The notes: generated by a model not told the origin, from the letters alone. 64,000 nt of DNA from Thioclava pacifica DSM 10166 (GCF_000714535.1 NZ_AUND01000001.1:124001-188000); one strand, 5' to 3'. Counted from the first letter of the stretch, positions 44,343 to 53,580 are shown. Program-made: numbers and translations.

Positions 44343-45257
44343 TCAGCTCAGAACCTGGTTCTTGATTCGCCAGTCCGGCGTGCCAAAGCCCTCCGGCCAG
44401 GGATAAACCTCGACCTGGTTGAAATAGCTGACGCCCACGAGGCTCGGGTAGTCGGGCTTCTCTTCGCGCACGCGGTTCTTCCACATGTCGACATAGGCCT
44501 GATCGCCCACATAGCCGAGCTCGGCCACCGCGACGGGCTTGCCGAAAGCTGCGGCACGCTCGTAGCGCGGGCGGAAGATGTCATCGAACGTCCGATCGCG
44601 GCCGTACTTCGCCTGATCCCAGGCCTGAAGCCCGAAGACAGTCAGGCCGATGATGTCGGCATACTCGTCGCCCGGATAGTACGAGGCCATGTCCTCGTCC
44701 CCGAGCGGCGACCACATCAGCGAGATGTTGGGCGCGTATTTCTTGGCTAGATCCGTCATCCGGCGATAGGCCGAAATGTAATCCTCGGGTTTCCAGTCCG
44801 ACCAGATGAACTGCCCGGTCTTGTCGTCCATCTCATGGGCAAAGCGCAACGTGACAGGGCTTTTCAGCGTCGCCAGCACTTCCGCGATCGCGATCATGTT
44901 CGGATCATATTCGCCCCGCTCGATGCCACGGCGCAGATATTGTGCCGTGTTGCGTTCGGAACGCGACCAGGTCCAGGGCTCGAGCGTGATGAGCAGCGCG
45001 CGGTTGCGTGCGAGCGCATATTCATCCGCATCGTTGAGCGACGGAAGGTACACATCTTCCCAGGGCAGGAAGAGGTGTTCGATGACGACGCCGGTCTTGT
45101 CGGCGAAATCCCCGTCGGGGTCATAGACGCCGAAAGGGAGGGTGCCGGGGGGGACCTCGACGGTCGTAGCTGCCTGCGCCTGTCGGACCGACAGGGACAG
45201 GCCCAAAGCCGCCGCTCCGGCCATCAGGTCGCGGCGCGTTATGTTTTGGTGTTTCAT
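44343..45257 (-). CDS. Tat-exported GH26-like glycoside hydrolase
   Basis: 304 residues. The N-terminus has a twin-arginine signal (TRRDLMAG, Arg 8-9, hydrophobic stretch to about residue 30). The catalytic pattern of family GH26 is visible: a putative acid/base Glu142 in RFAHEMD and a putative nucleophile Glu246 in VAVAELG, with a Trp-rich barrel between. GH26 enzymes cleave beta-mannans or mixed beta-glucans; when encoded beside a polysaccharide synthase they usually trim or release the nascent chain. It starts 32 bases after the GT2 gene and is the last gene of the operon. Confidence 0.8.
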   Translation of the reverse strand: MKHQNITRRDLMAGAAALGLSLSVRQAQAATTVEVPPGTLPFGVYDPDGDFADKTGVVIEHLFLPWEDVYLPSLNDADEYALARNRALLITLEPWTWSRSERNTAQYLRRGIERGEYDPNMIAIAEVLATLKSPVTLRFAHEMDDKTGQFIWSDWKPEDYISAYRRMTDLAKKYAPNISLMWSPLGDEDMASYYPGDEYADIIGLTVFGLQAWDQAKYGRDRTFDDIFRPRYERAAAFGKPVAVAELGYVGDQAYVDMWKNRVREEKPDYPSLVGVSYFNQVEVYPWPEGFGTPDWRIKNQVLS

Positions 45258-45289
45258 ACCATTTCCCTCCTACATAATCGCTGCCCGGG

Positions 45290-47107
45290 TCACTTTTTCC
45301 ATCCCGGGCTTACGCGATATCTCGTTTGGCCCGGCGCGCCCATTCCGGCGCCCGAAACCACATATTCCACTTTCGTCAGCTGGACCGATTGCAGACCGAT
45401 CATCAATGCCAGCAGGCTTTCATTCCCCCGCATCCAGATCGCTGCGATCCCGAGCGCCACGATCAGACTCAGTGTACCCATCTGCATCCCGATGTCGCGC
45501 GACCAGAGTTGCCAGTTGCCCGCGATGCGGCGGGCGCGGGCGCCGAAGATCACGCTGAGCAGCGCGAAATAGAAGGCGGCGTTGAAGAGCGACAGCAGAT
45601 AGAAGCCACGGGCCTCGGTGACATGGCTTGTCAGCAAGACGGGCAGGATTGCCCCGAGTGCAAGGCCCGCATAGACCGCGATCACCCGACCCGGCAGCGC
45701 CGTCGAGGCGGCTTCGCCTTTTGGCGTGATGCGGAAATCGACGAATTTGCCCGAGACCCGGTCATAGACTGCCATCGCGCAGCCCGAGAGCACCCACGGC
45801 CATTGCATCATCACGAAGAGGGCTTTCTCCCAAGCGATGATCTTGGCGGTCTTCGGGCGCATCAGGCCATCGCGGCGGATCCGGTAGGCGAAGATCACCA
45901 TGACGATCGCTGCCGGGAGAGCGTGGCCGACAAAGGCGGGGAAGGTGACATCGGCAAAACGGATATCGAAGGTTAGCGCGACGATCGGCGCGACATACAT
46001 GGTCGCCATCGCGAGCGCGAAGAAGACATACCAGATCTGGCAGAGCACGAAGAGGAACTTCAGCCGCGCGGGAAGGCGCGAGAGATAACCTGGCGTGTAG
46101 CGCAACAGCAGCGTCAGCAGCGAACGCGACCACTGGAACTCCTGCGTAATCAGATCGCTGACTGTGGCCGGGCCGTCGCCCACCGCGATCGCATCGATCG
46201 CATGCACGCCCCGCCAGCCTGCAGCGTTGATGAGCATCGTGGTCGAGTGATCTTCGGCGAGTTCCGGCCCCAGACCGCCCGCCTCTTTCAGCGCGACCGT
46301 GCGCACCGCGTAATGCGAGCCGATGCACATCGGGGCGAGCGCACCGGTATAGCCTGCTTGCAGAACGCCGTGGAACGCTGCTTCGGAGTAAAGCCGCGTG
46401 CGCGCCGCCCAGCTGTTTTCGGCATTTGCCGCGCAAATCGAGGGCGCGCTGACATAGCCCACCTCCGGGTCGTCGAAGGGGCGCAGCATCTCGCGCAGGT
46501 AGCCCGGTTCGGGAACGTGATCGGAGTCGAGCTGGCTGACGATGTCGTAGTCGTCATAGCCCCATTGATCGTAGAAATAGGCGAGATTGCCTTCCTTGCA
46601 GCGCGTGCGGCGCGGCCAGTCGCTGCGGTGATAGTCCTCGATCCCTTTGCGCGAAGAGACTTTCACCCCATGCGCGGCGCACCAGGCAAGCGTGTCCGGC
46701 GAGGGATCTTCATCGGCGAGCCAGGTGTCGTGCGGATAGTCTTGTGCGAGCATCGCCTCGAGGGTTCTGCGCACAACCGAGAAGGGCTCGGACGGGGTTT
46801 TCGTCGTGATCATCGCAACCCGCCAGCGGCCGGGTTCGGGATCGGGGGAGACGGATTTACGGGCGTGCAGAAAGACGACCATGAAATAGAGCTGCATTGC
46901 CACGAGCCAGACCAGCACCGCCGTGATCGCGAGATAGGGCACCCAGCCAAGAATCTTCGCAGGCTCCAACCACCAGTTCCAGAAGAAGCCGGTGGCGGCC
47001 AGCCAGAGCGCGAAGAGCGTGCCATACAGCCAAGTCTGCCGGCGGTTCAGCACCGGAGCAAGATAACCTGCCGCCTGAGCGGCGCGGACCTGCGGGCGCA
47101 GGATCAT
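45290..47107 (-). CDS. Membrane GT2 polysaccharide synthase (cellulose synthase-like)
   Basis: 605 residues. Two N-terminal helices (about 28-45 and 56-80) precede a GT-A domain with an ADEDPSPD region (131-138), DSD at 194-196, acidic pair ED at 285-286 and QEFQW (322-326) in place of QxxRW. Several C-terminal membrane helices follow. This is the layout of processive BcsA-type synthases, but no PilZ domain is present, so direct c-di-GMP activation is not evident. Its ATG overlaps the upstream stop in ATGA (47104-47107), so translation is coupled to the sugar-nucleotide gene. Polymer identity is unknown. Confidence 0.85.
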   Translation of the reverse strand: MILRPQVRAAQAAGYLAPVLNRRQTWLYGTLFALWLAATGFFWNWWLEPAKILGWVPYLAITAVLVWLVAMQLYFMVVFLHARKSVSPDPEPGRWRVAMITTKTPSEPFSVVRRTLEAMLAQDYPHDTWLADEDPSPDTLAWCAAHGVKVSSRKGIEDYHRSDWPRRTRCKEGNLAYFYDQWGYDDYDIVSQLDSDHVPEPGYLREMLRPFDDPEVGYVSAPSICAANAENSWAARTRLYSEAAFHGVLQAGYTGALAPMCIGSHYAVRTVALKEAGGLGPELAEDHSTTMLINAAGWRGVHAIDAIAVGDGPATVSDLITQEFQWSRSLLTLLLRYTPGYLSRLPARLKFLFVLCQIWYVFFALAMATMYVAPIVALTFDIRFADVTFPAFVGHALPAAIVMVIFAYRIRRDGLMRPKTAKIIAWEKALFVMMQWPWVLSGCAMAVYDRVSGKFVDFRITPKGEAASTALPGRVIAVYAGLALGAILPVLLTSHVTEARGFYLLSLFNAAFYFALLSVIFGARARRIAGNWQLWSRDIGMQMGTLSLIVALGIAAIWMRGNESLLALMIGLQSVQLTKVEYVVSGAGMGAPGQTRYRVSPGWKK

Positions 47108-48132
47108 GCAGCGCCTCCAAGCTCCGGCTCAACGCCGCCCAGTTCCGAACGGAAATAGGCAATCGTCGGAATAAGTCCCTCCGCGAAGCTGGTCGTCGGT
47201 TCCCAGCTCAAGGCAGCCTTGGCGCGGCCGATATCGGGGCAGCGTTGATGGGGGTCGTCAGTGGAGCGTTTGCTGTGAACGATCGGCGAATGCGAGGCGC
47301 AGGCCTCGCGCACGATCCGCGCGATCTCGTTCACGTGGAATTCGCAGGGGTTGCCCAGATTGACGGGCTCGGGTCCGGCGCTTTGGCTTTCCATCAACGC
47401 GATCAGCCCCGTGATCAGGTCTTTCATGAAGCACAGCGAGCGGGTCTGCATCCCGTCTCCGTAGATCGTTATCGGCTTGCCCGAGAGCGCCTGGGTGACG
47501 AAGTTCGAGACCACGCGACCGTCGCCGGGATCCATGCGCGGCCCGTAAGTGTTGAAGATCCGTGCGATGCGGATATCGACGCCGCGCGCCTCGTGGAAAT
47601 CATGCATGACGGTTTCGGCGGCGCGCTTGCCTTCGTCATAGCAAGAACGCGGGCCGACCGTATTGACTGCGCCGCGATAACCTTCGGGCTGCGGGCTGAT
47701 CTCGGGGTCGCCATAGACTTCGGAGGTCGAGGCCTGAAGGATGCGGGCCCCCTTGCGCTCGGCCAAGTCCAGCATGTTGAGAATACCGAGCACGCAGGTC
47801 TGGAAGGTGTGAATCGGGTCGCGCTGATATTTGGGCGGCGAGGCCGCGCAGGCCAGGTTGTAAATCCGGTCGATCGGACCCGCGATTTCGAGCGGCGCGA
47901 TCACGTCGTGCTGTCGGTATTCGAAAGCGGGATGGCCCAGCAGATGGGCGATGTTACGCAGTCGGCCCGTCTGGAGGTTGTCGACGCAGATCACCGAATG
48001 CCCTCCCTCTATCAACCGATCACTCAGGTGAGATCCAAGAAATCCCGCCCCACCGGTTATTAGACAACGCAGCGCTGTCCTTCTTTCACGTCTCGCGCGA
48101 TTGCGCATGTCAAAACGCGACAGTTTCGTCAT
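47104..48132 (-). CDS. NAD-dependent epimerase/dehydratase, UDP-glucuronate decarboxylase (UXS)-like
   Basis: 342 residues from the ATG at 48132, which has a GGGAAGGA Shine-Dalgarno stretch just upstream. The Rossmann motif GGAGFLG is at 27-33. The UXS-type signature NLACAASPPKYQ (92-103) follows, then STSEVYG (135-141) and catalytic Tyr165-xxx-Lys169 in YDEGKR. The RIARIFNTYGPRM segment is also typical. UXS converts UDP-glucuronate to UDP-xylose via a 4-keto intermediate. It heads the operon with the GT2 and GH26-like genes, suggesting a pentose- or uronate-derived extracellular polymer. A 27-residue upstream extension lacks a ribosome site and was not used. Confidence 0.85.
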   Translation of the reverse strand: MTKLSRFDMRNRARRERRTALRCLITGGAGFLGSHLSDRLIEGGHSVICVDNLQTGRLRNIAHLLGHPAFEYRQHDVIAPLEIAGPIDRIYNLACAASPPKYQRDPIHTFQTCVLGILNMLDLAERKGARILQASTSEVYGDPEISPQPEGYRGAVNTVGPRSCYDEGKRAAETVMHDFHEARGVDIRIARIFNTYGPRMDPGDGRVVSNFVTQALSGKPITIYGDGMQTRSLCFMKDLITGLIALMESQSAGPEPVNLGNPCEFHVNEIARIVREACASHSPIVHSKRSTDDPHQRCPDIGRAKAALSWEPTTSFAEGLIPTIAYFRSELGGVEPELGGAA

Positions 48133-48512
48133 TGTCCTTCCCCCCACAGAAAGAACAGGGCCTCCCACGGAACATACACCGCTCCTGCTGGCAGCACAGG
48201 AGGGTAACGGCACTCCCGTCGGATCCCTGAGTTAACGATATTCAATAGCTTAGGTAACGTCTTTAACGCAGATCAAGGAAAACAGCGGGGAGGCTGGGTA
48301 TTCTCACACGGGATTGTCTAAAAGTGGTATCTGAAAATATGAAAAAAACACGCGTAAGTTGTGTTTTGTGAATACCTGTCCCTTTCCTCTTTGCTTTCTC
48401 CTGCAGAGGAACGATTCGCCGCGGCGCGGCGCATTCAGGGCGTGGCGATCCTCTCTAGGCGCAGCAACAAACTGAAAATCGGGATTTTTCACAACCTTCC
48501 GGGTGGCTGTTT
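48133..48512. promoter_or_regulatory. 380-base gene-free region upstream of the polysaccharide operon
   Basis: This stretch is more AT-rich than its surroundings and has no convincing gene; the 62-codon frame on the - strand lacks a ribosome site. It must hold the promoter of the UXS operon. It also carries the 14-base palindrome AAAATCGGGATTTT at 48475-48488, about 25 bases past the end of the LuxR-like gene. I see no clear lux-box. Confidence 0.5.
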
Positions 48513-48944
48513 TCAGAGATCGGAGAGGTTTTCCGTCATGTCGTGAAGACGCTGGGTCAGGGCCAGAAGATGTTCGGCCTCACCATCGCTGAACGGTCCG
48601 GAACTGCGGGTGAAACCCGAGATCGACCGGGAGCTGTTCGGGCCGACGGAACAGGTCAGGCCATTGCGCAAGCCGAACGCCTCGGCCTCGGCGACGATGC
48701 CGGCAGGATCGGGCAGATCAGCCCAGCGGACCATCCCGGTCTCACGCAGACCCCAGAGCACGACAGGATCCTCGATCATCATCCCGCGATCACTGTAATA
48801 GTCGAGCCATTTCTGCGGATATGTGCGATAAAGGATGTTCGGGCGCGTGAACCGAATGTGCAAGGCAAGCGCGAAACCGGTGTCACAGATCGCGCGCAAT
48901 TCGTCGAGCGTCGTAGCTATTTCTTGACGGTTTGCTGTTTTCAT
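48513..48944 (-). CDS. LuxR-type autoinducer-binding protein without a DNA-binding domain
   Basis: 143 residues comprising only the ligand-binding domain. The residues that bind acyl-homoserine lactones in LuxR/TraR are conserved: Trp46, Tyr50, Asp59 and Trp74 (YPQKWLDYY, IEDPVV, VRWADL). The chain ends after an EAEHLLALTQRLHDM helix, exactly where the linker to a helix-turn-helix would follow, and no HTH lies in frame downstream. It is divergent from the full luxR (64-base gap). It could sequester signal or heterodimerise with the full regulator, as truncated LuxR-family proteins such as TrlR do. Confidence 0.85.
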   Translation of the reverse strand: MKTANRQEIATTLDELRAICDTGFALALHIRFTRPNILYRTYPQKWLDYYSDRGMMIEDPVVLWGLRETGMVRWADLPDPAGIVAEAEAFGLRNGLTCSVGPNSSRSISGFTRSSGPFSDGEAEHLLALTQRLHDMTENLSDL

Positions 48945-49008
48945 CGCCGGTGATCGTCTTTAGGTTGTTCCTGTCTGGCCCGACTGCGACCCCGAAACGG
49001 TAGGGCGA

Positions 49009-49647
49009 GTGGACTCGGAGCGCAAGTGGTTTGACCAACTGATGGATCTCAGGGACTGCGATACACGTCTCCAGGTACTAGCGCCAGCGGGCTTTTATGT
49101 CGCGCTGCGCGTGGGTTATGCCTTTCCCGAGTCCGAGCTTAACCGTCTCGATTGCGCCTGGGTCGATCGCTACACGCAAGAAGGGCTGGTGGTCCAGGAT
49201 CCTTCCATGCGCTGGATTTACGGCAATCTCGGCTGGGTGCGCTGGGGTGACATGACGCTCGAAGATCCGCGCGGGGTGCAGCAGATGGCGCGCGAGATGG
49301 GGCTGCGCTTCGGTGCCACGGTCTCTTTCAGTGATCCCCGTGATGTCGGGCGGCGCAGCTATGCGGTTCTGTTCCGCGCGGATCGGGATTTCACCGACGC
49401 GGAGCTTGATGAGGTTTTCGCCACGCTGCGCGATATGCACCTCGATGCGTCGGGCCGCTCGCTCACCGCGGCCGAGCTGGAGGCGATCCGCTTCCGTGCG
49501 GACGGCCTGTTGATCAAGCAGATCGCGGCAGAGCTTGATATCAGTGAAAGCGGGGTTAAGGCGCGGCTGACTTCGGCCTCGCGCAAGCTCGGTGCGAAGA
49601 ACGCCATCGAAATGCTGGCCATTGCAACCTCAAGGCGACTGATTTAA
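49009..49647 (+). CDS. luxR: LuxR-family quorum-sensing transcriptional regulator
   Basis: 212 residues from a GTG with AGGG just upstream. The autoinducer-binding domain has Trp51, Tyr55, Asp64 and Trp79 conserved (WVDRY, VVQDPS, WVRWGD). The C-terminal LuxR-type helix-turn-helix is intact (about 152-212: LTAAELEAI, IKQIAAELDISESGVKARL). It lies 72 bases upstream of luxI and probably controls it. An ATG at 49042 is an alternative start but would shorten the first helix. Confidence 0.9.
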   Translation: MDSERKWFDQLMDLRDCDTRLQVLAPAGFYVALRVGYAFPESELNRLDCAWVDRYTQEGLVVQDPSMRWIYGNLGWVRWGDMTLEDPRGVQQMAREMGLRFGATVSFSDPRDVGRRSYAVLFRADRDFTDAELDEVFATLRDMHLDASGRSLTAAELEAIRFRADGLLIKQIAAELDISESGVKARLTSASRKLGAKNAIEMLAIATSRRLI

Positions 49648-49719
49648 AATAGCTCAACCTAAAATGGTGAATTGTTCATAAATTGATGGTTTCGATTGGG
49701 TATCCAGAAGGAGAACCCA

Positions 49720-50385
49720 ATGCAGAACTGCACTTTTGAATTTTCGGAACTTCACCGCTTCGGCGCCGCATTTTACGATTTTTTGCGGCTGCGCAAGCAA
49801 GTCTTCGTCGACGAACTGGGCTGGGATGTGCCCCATAACGACGAGGTCGAGATGGATCAATACGACACGCCGCTTGCCCATTACTCGCTCGTTCTGAGGG
49901 ACGGGCGGGTCGTTGGCGGGGCCCGGGCAATGTCCACCGCGGCGATCTGGGGCGGCAGTACCTACATGTTGCGCGACGCCCATCTGGGCAAGCTGCCCCA
50001 TATCCCGCCAGAGATCCTGCCTGACGAGATCGCCAGTCCCGAGGTCTGGGAATGCACTCGCCTCGTGATCTCGGAGACGCTCACCACCCATGCCGAGCGC
50101 GCCGCCTGTCTGCGGATGATCGTCGACGGTCTGGTGGAGCGGGCGATCGCACGCGGCGCGAGCGAGCTGATCTGTCTGTCCTCCCTCGCGCTGATGCGGG
50201 CGTTGCGCCAGCTCGGCTACGATGTGAGCCGCATGGGTCCGATCTATCGCAATGACGAGGATGGGCGGCGCTATGCGGCGCTGCGGATGCCTGCGGAGTA
50301 TTCGACTGCCCGGCGCGCCGAGATCGCCGGGGCTTGCGTGCTTGCGGGGCGGGCCGCGGCCGCGAGCTATCGGCCCGCAGCCTAG
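49720..50385 (+). CDS. luxI: Acyl-homoserine-lactone synthase (LuxI family)
   Basis: 221 residues. The invariant LuxI residues are present: Arg25, Phe29 and Trp35 (RLRKQVFVDELGW), Asp46 and Asp49 (EMDQYD), Arg69 (GGARAM), and Glu111 and Arg114 (WECTR). The enzyme makes N-acyl-homoserine lactone from S-adenosylmethionine and acyl-ACP. The start at 49720 is set by AAGGAG at 49708-49713; a TTG 24 bases upstream would overlap that site. The leader holds a short palindrome, TGAA-N3-TTCA, near 49671, too short to call a lux-box. Acyl chain length cannot be read from the sequence. Confidence 0.95.
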   Translation: MQNCTFEFSELHRFGAAFYDFLRLRKQVFVDELGWDVPHNDEVEMDQYDTPLAHYSLVLRDGRVVGGARAMSTAAIWGGSTYMLRDAHLGKLPHIPPEILPDEIASPEVWECTRLVISETLTTHAERAACLRMIVDGLVERAIARGASELICLSSLALMRALRQLGYDVSRMGPIYRNDEDGRRYAALRMPAEYSTARRAEIAGACVLAGRAAAASYRPAA

Positions 50386-50416
50386 TTCGCGCATCGATGG
50401 CTTCAAATGAGAACGA

Positions 50417-50441
50417 GGCGCGGCGTTTTGCACGCTGCGCC
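50417..50441. terminator. Possible bidirectional terminator between luxI and the UspA gene
   Basis: An imperfect stem, GGCGCGGCG (50417-50425) with CGCTGCGCC (50433-50441), has one mismatch and a 7-base loop. On the - strand it is followed by a moderately T-rich tail. It lies between two convergent genes. Confidence 0.5.
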
Positions 50442-50468
50442 CCGCCCCAAGTGCCGTCTGTCCGGGTC

Positions 50469-50900
50469 TTAACGCACCACAAAGACCGAGCAGTTCGAGT
50501 GGCGCACCACCCGCGCGGCATTCGGGCCGAGCAGGTAGTCGCTGAGATCGGGGCGATGCGCGCCCAGCACGATCATATCCGCGCCATCCTTTTCGGCGAC
50601 GCTGATGATCTCGTGATAGGCGGTGCCGACGCCCACGATATGGCGCACATTGGCGTTGGCCTCGGCGCCGATCACCTCGCCCACGAACTGAGCGAGCAGG
50701 TCATGGGCATGCTCCTTGGCCCTGGCGGTGTGATCGTCCGAGAAAAACGCCCCCACGACCGCCGAGCCGTAATCGGGCACCACCGTGATCACGTCTAGCT
50801 GGGCTCCTTCCATCCGAGCCAGCTTCGCCGCCCATTCAAGCACCTTGCGCTCGGTCTTGGGGCGGTTGATGTCGATCGCGCAGAGAATGGTCTTGGTCAT
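50469..50900 (-). CDS. Universal stress protein (UspA family), TRAP-associated
   Basis: 143 residues, the usual single-domain length. It begins TKTILCAID and ends with the nucleotide-binding signature GAHRPDLSDYLLGPNAARVV plus RHSNCSVFVV. The ATG overlaps the TRAP permease stop in ATGA (50897-50900). UspA proteins encoded at the end of TRAP operons, such as TeaD of the ectoine transporter, modulate transport in an ATP-dependent way. That role is inferred here from the linkage. Confidence 0.9.
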   Translation of the reverse strand: MTKTILCAIDINRPKTERKVLEWAAKLARMEGAQLDVITVVPDYGSAVVGAFFSDDHTARAKEHAHDLLAQFVGEVIGAEANANVRHIVGVGTAYHEIISVAEKDGADMIVLGAHRPDLSDYLLGPNAARVVRHSNCSVFVVR

Positions 50901-53512
50901 GCGGGTTCTCCTTGGGCAAAGGCCGCGTCATCGTCTTCCTTGCGGCGATATTGCAGGAAGGCGATGAGGCCGAGCAACAGGAAGGCGGGAATGAACATCA
51001 GCTCTTTCGGGAGCTGGTCATTGGGCACCTTCACATTCGACAGCGTCACCGGGTTATCGCCGTAGAAGTCGAAGCCCTGCAGTTTCTGTTGCAGCTCCGT
51101 GCCGAACATCGGCTCGTCGGCGACCATCTTGCCGTCAGTATCGGTCACGCTCAGTCCCAGCTTGTCGAGCTTGTCCTGACCGGTCGCGCCCTCGGGAACC
51201 TTCACCAGAACCGTCATGTCCTTCTCGACGCCCGTGTCGTAATCGGGACCCGAGAAGACGAGACGCAGTTCGCGCCCGACCGGCGCCTTATCGAGACGCT
51301 GCACGATATTGGCGGCCGGGATCTCGGTATAAGGCGGCTCGATCATGTTCATGAAATAGCCCGGACGGAACAGCGTGAACGCCACCAGCAGCAGCGCCAC
51401 CGTCTCCCAGAGCTTCGAGCGGGTGATGAACCAGTTCATCGTGCCCGCGGTGAAGACGAGGATGCCGATCGTCGCGATGATGAAGACGAAGATCGCCTGA
51501 TACCAGGTCACGTCGATCAAGAGCAGGTCGGTGTTGAAGATGAACACGAAGGGCAGGGCGACGGTGCGAAGCGAGTAAAAGAAGGCGGTGAAGCCGGTCT
51601 TGATCGCATCGCCGCCTGAAACGGCCGCCGCCGCGAAGGAGGCAAGCCCCACAGGTGGCGTCACATCGGCCATGATCCCGAAGTAGAACACGAAGAGGTG
51701 CACCGCGATCAGTGGCACGATGAGGCCCGATTGCGCGCCAAGATGGACGACAACGCCGACCATCAGCGAGCTGACCACGATGTAGTTCGCCGTGGTCGGC
51801 AGGCCCATCCCGAGGATCAGCGACAGGATCGCCACGAAGATCAGCATCAGGATCAGGTTTCCGCCCGAGAGGAACTCGACGAAGTCGGCCATCACCTGTC
51901 CGATCCCGGTCAGCGAGACGGTGCCCACGATGATCCCGGCGGTGGCGGTGGCAAGGCCGATCCCGATCATATTGCGTGCGCCGTCGATCATGCCGCCGAT
52001 CAGGTCGAACACGCCTTCCTTGAAGCGGCTCATCGGGGCGCTTTCACCACGGAACATCGCCTTGAGCGGCTTTTGCGTCAGCAGGATGAAGAACAGCAAG
52101 AACGAGGCCCAGAACGCCGAGAGGCCGGGCGATTTGCGCTCGATCATCAGGAAGTAGACCAGCACCACGATCGGCAGCAGGTAGTAGAGGCCTGCGGTGT
52201 AGATCTCCTTGATCTCCGGCAGCTTCACGATTTCCGAGTTCGGATCGTCGGGTTCCAGCTCGGGCGCCTTGGCCGCGATCCAGACGAGCCCGACATAGGC
52301 CACGGCGACCAGCAGCGCGAGGATCCAGCCTGCGCCTTCCGGCACGAGAGAGGTAATCAGCTGCACCGGGAACTGGGTTACATAGCACAGCGCGGCGAAA
52401 CCCGCGAAGAAGGCGAACATGCCAAAGGCGGTGCGCCAGACCGAGACAACGCGGTCGCCGATCGTCGGCATGCGCTGTTTCACGGCCTCGAGATGGACGA
52501 TGTAGAACAGCGCGATATAGGAGATGATCGCCGGGATGAAGGCGTGCTTGATGACCTCCAGATAGGAGATGCCGACATATTCCACCATCAGGAAGGCGGC
52601 AGCGCCCATCACCGGCGGCATGATCTGGCCATTGACCGAAGACGCCACTTCGACCGAGCCCGCCTTCTCGGCGGAGAAGCCCACGCGTTTCATCAGCGGA
52701 ATGGTGAAGGTGCCGGTCGTGACCACGTTCGCGATCGAGGAACCCGAGATCAGGCCGGTTGCGGCCGAGCCAACGACGGCGGCTTTTGCCGGACCGCCGC
52801 GCAGGTGGCCCAGAGCGCCGAAAGCCATCTGGATGAAGTAATTGCCCGCGCCGGCCTTTTCGAGAAGAGCGCCAAACAGCACGAACAGGAAGACGAATTT
52901 GGTCGATACCCCGAGCGCGATGCCAAACACGCCCTCGGAGGTGATCCACATATGCGACATCGCCTTGCGCAAGCTCGCGCCGGCCCAGCGGATCTGCTCG
53001 GGGAAGAAATCGGACGAGCCGAAGAACACGTAGCACAGGAAGAAGATCGCGAGCCCGACCATCACCGGACCGAGGGTGCGATAGGCTGCGATGAACAGCA
53101 GCACCAGCCCGACCAGCGAGACATAGGCGTCGGTCGTATCGGCGAGCCCGCCATTGTCGACGATCTTCTGGTAGAAGAAATAGCCATACATCGCGAGCAG
53201 GGCGCCGCCGACCCCGAGGATCCAGTCATACCAGGGTACGTAGGTCTTGGGCGATCCCTTGAACAGCGGATAGGCCATCGCCGAGAGGAAGATTGCATAG
53301 GCCAGATGGATCTGGCGCGCGTTGTTGATCAGGTCGCCGGGCAGCACATAGGGCCCGATCGGCGAGGCCAGCATGACCTGAAAGACCGACCAGCTCAGCG
53401 CCACGATGGCGACCATGAGACCGACCCAACCCTTGGGGCTGCGCGCCCCGCTGTCGGAGGCCTGGACGAGCTCTTGCAGTTCCTGTTCGTTCAAGGCGCG
53501 ATTTTCCGCCAT
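50897..53512 (-). CDS. TAXI-type TRAP transporter, fused small and large permease subunits
   Basis: 871 residues from the ATG at 53512, preceded by GGGGGAA. An earlier ATG at 53608 would overlap the hairpin region and adds an unlikely N-terminus. The protein is almost wholly membrane-embedded, with an N-terminal DctQ-like set of helices and then a DctM-like part carrying repeated GSSIANV, GLPTTANYIV and PPVGLASFAAAAVSGGD segments. A C-terminal soluble domain (about 735-840) sits before a last membrane helix. TRAP transporters are Na+/H+-driven uptake systems that depend on a binding protein. It works with the TAXI protein upstream. Confidence 0.95.
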   Translation of the reverse strand: MAENRALNEQELQELVQASDSGARSPKGWVGLMVAIVALSWSVFQVMLASPIGPYVLPGDLINNARQIHLAYAIFLSAMAYPLFKGSPKTYVPWYDWILGVGGALLAMYGYFFYQKIVDNGGLADTTDAYVSLVGLVLLFIAAYRTLGPVMVGLAIFFLCYVFFGSSDFFPEQIRWAGASLRKAMSHMWITSEGVFGIALGVSTKFVFLFVLFGALLEKAGAGNYFIQMAFGALGHLRGGPAKAAVVGSAATGLISGSSIANVVTTGTFTIPLMKRVGFSAEKAGSVEVASSVNGQIMPPVMGAAAFLMVEYVGISYLEVIKHAFIPAIISYIALFYIVHLEAVKQRMPTIGDRVVSVWRTAFGMFAFFAGFAALCYVTQFPVQLITSLVPEGAGWILALLVAVAYVGLVWIAAKAPELEPDDPNSEIVKLPEIKEIYTAGLYYLLPIVVLVYFLMIERKSPGLSAFWASFLLFFILLTQKPLKAMFRGESAPMSRFKEGVFDLIGGMIDGARNMIGIGLATATAGIIVGTVSLTGIGQVMADFVEFLSGGNLILMLIFVAILSLILGMGLPTTANYIVVSSLMVGVVVHLGAQSGLIVPLIAVHLFVFYFGIMADVTPPVGLASFAAAAVSGGDAIKTGFTAFFYSLRTVALPFVFIFNTDLLLIDVTWYQAIFVFIIATIGILVFTAGTMNWFITRSKLWETVALLLVAFTLFRPGYFMNMIEPPYTEIPAANIVQRLDKAPVGRELRLVFSGPDYDTGVEKDMTVLVKVPEGATGQDKLDKLGLSVTDTDGKMVADEPMFGTELQQKLQGFDFYGDNPVTLSNVKVPNDQLPKELMFIPAFLLLGLIAFLQYRRKEDDDAAFAQGEPA

Positions 53513-53580
53513 CGTTCCCCCTTGCGGCCCCAGTAGGCCGTCCGCTTGGTGCGGGATGTTCTCAAATACGAAACGAAAAA

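Noticed and set aside
48304-48492. 62-codon frame in the intergenic region before the polysaccharide operon
   Set aside because: No ribosome site, mixed composition and overlap with the probable promoter region; more likely chance.
49648-49719. lux-box upstream of luxI
   Set aside because: Only a 4-bp-arm palindrome (TGAA-N3-TTCA) is present, too short to call an 18-20 bp LuxR site.
51698-53536. 612-codon + strand frame opposite the TRAP permease
   Set aside because: His/Asp/Arg-rich shadow of the membrane protein gene; no domain and no start signal.
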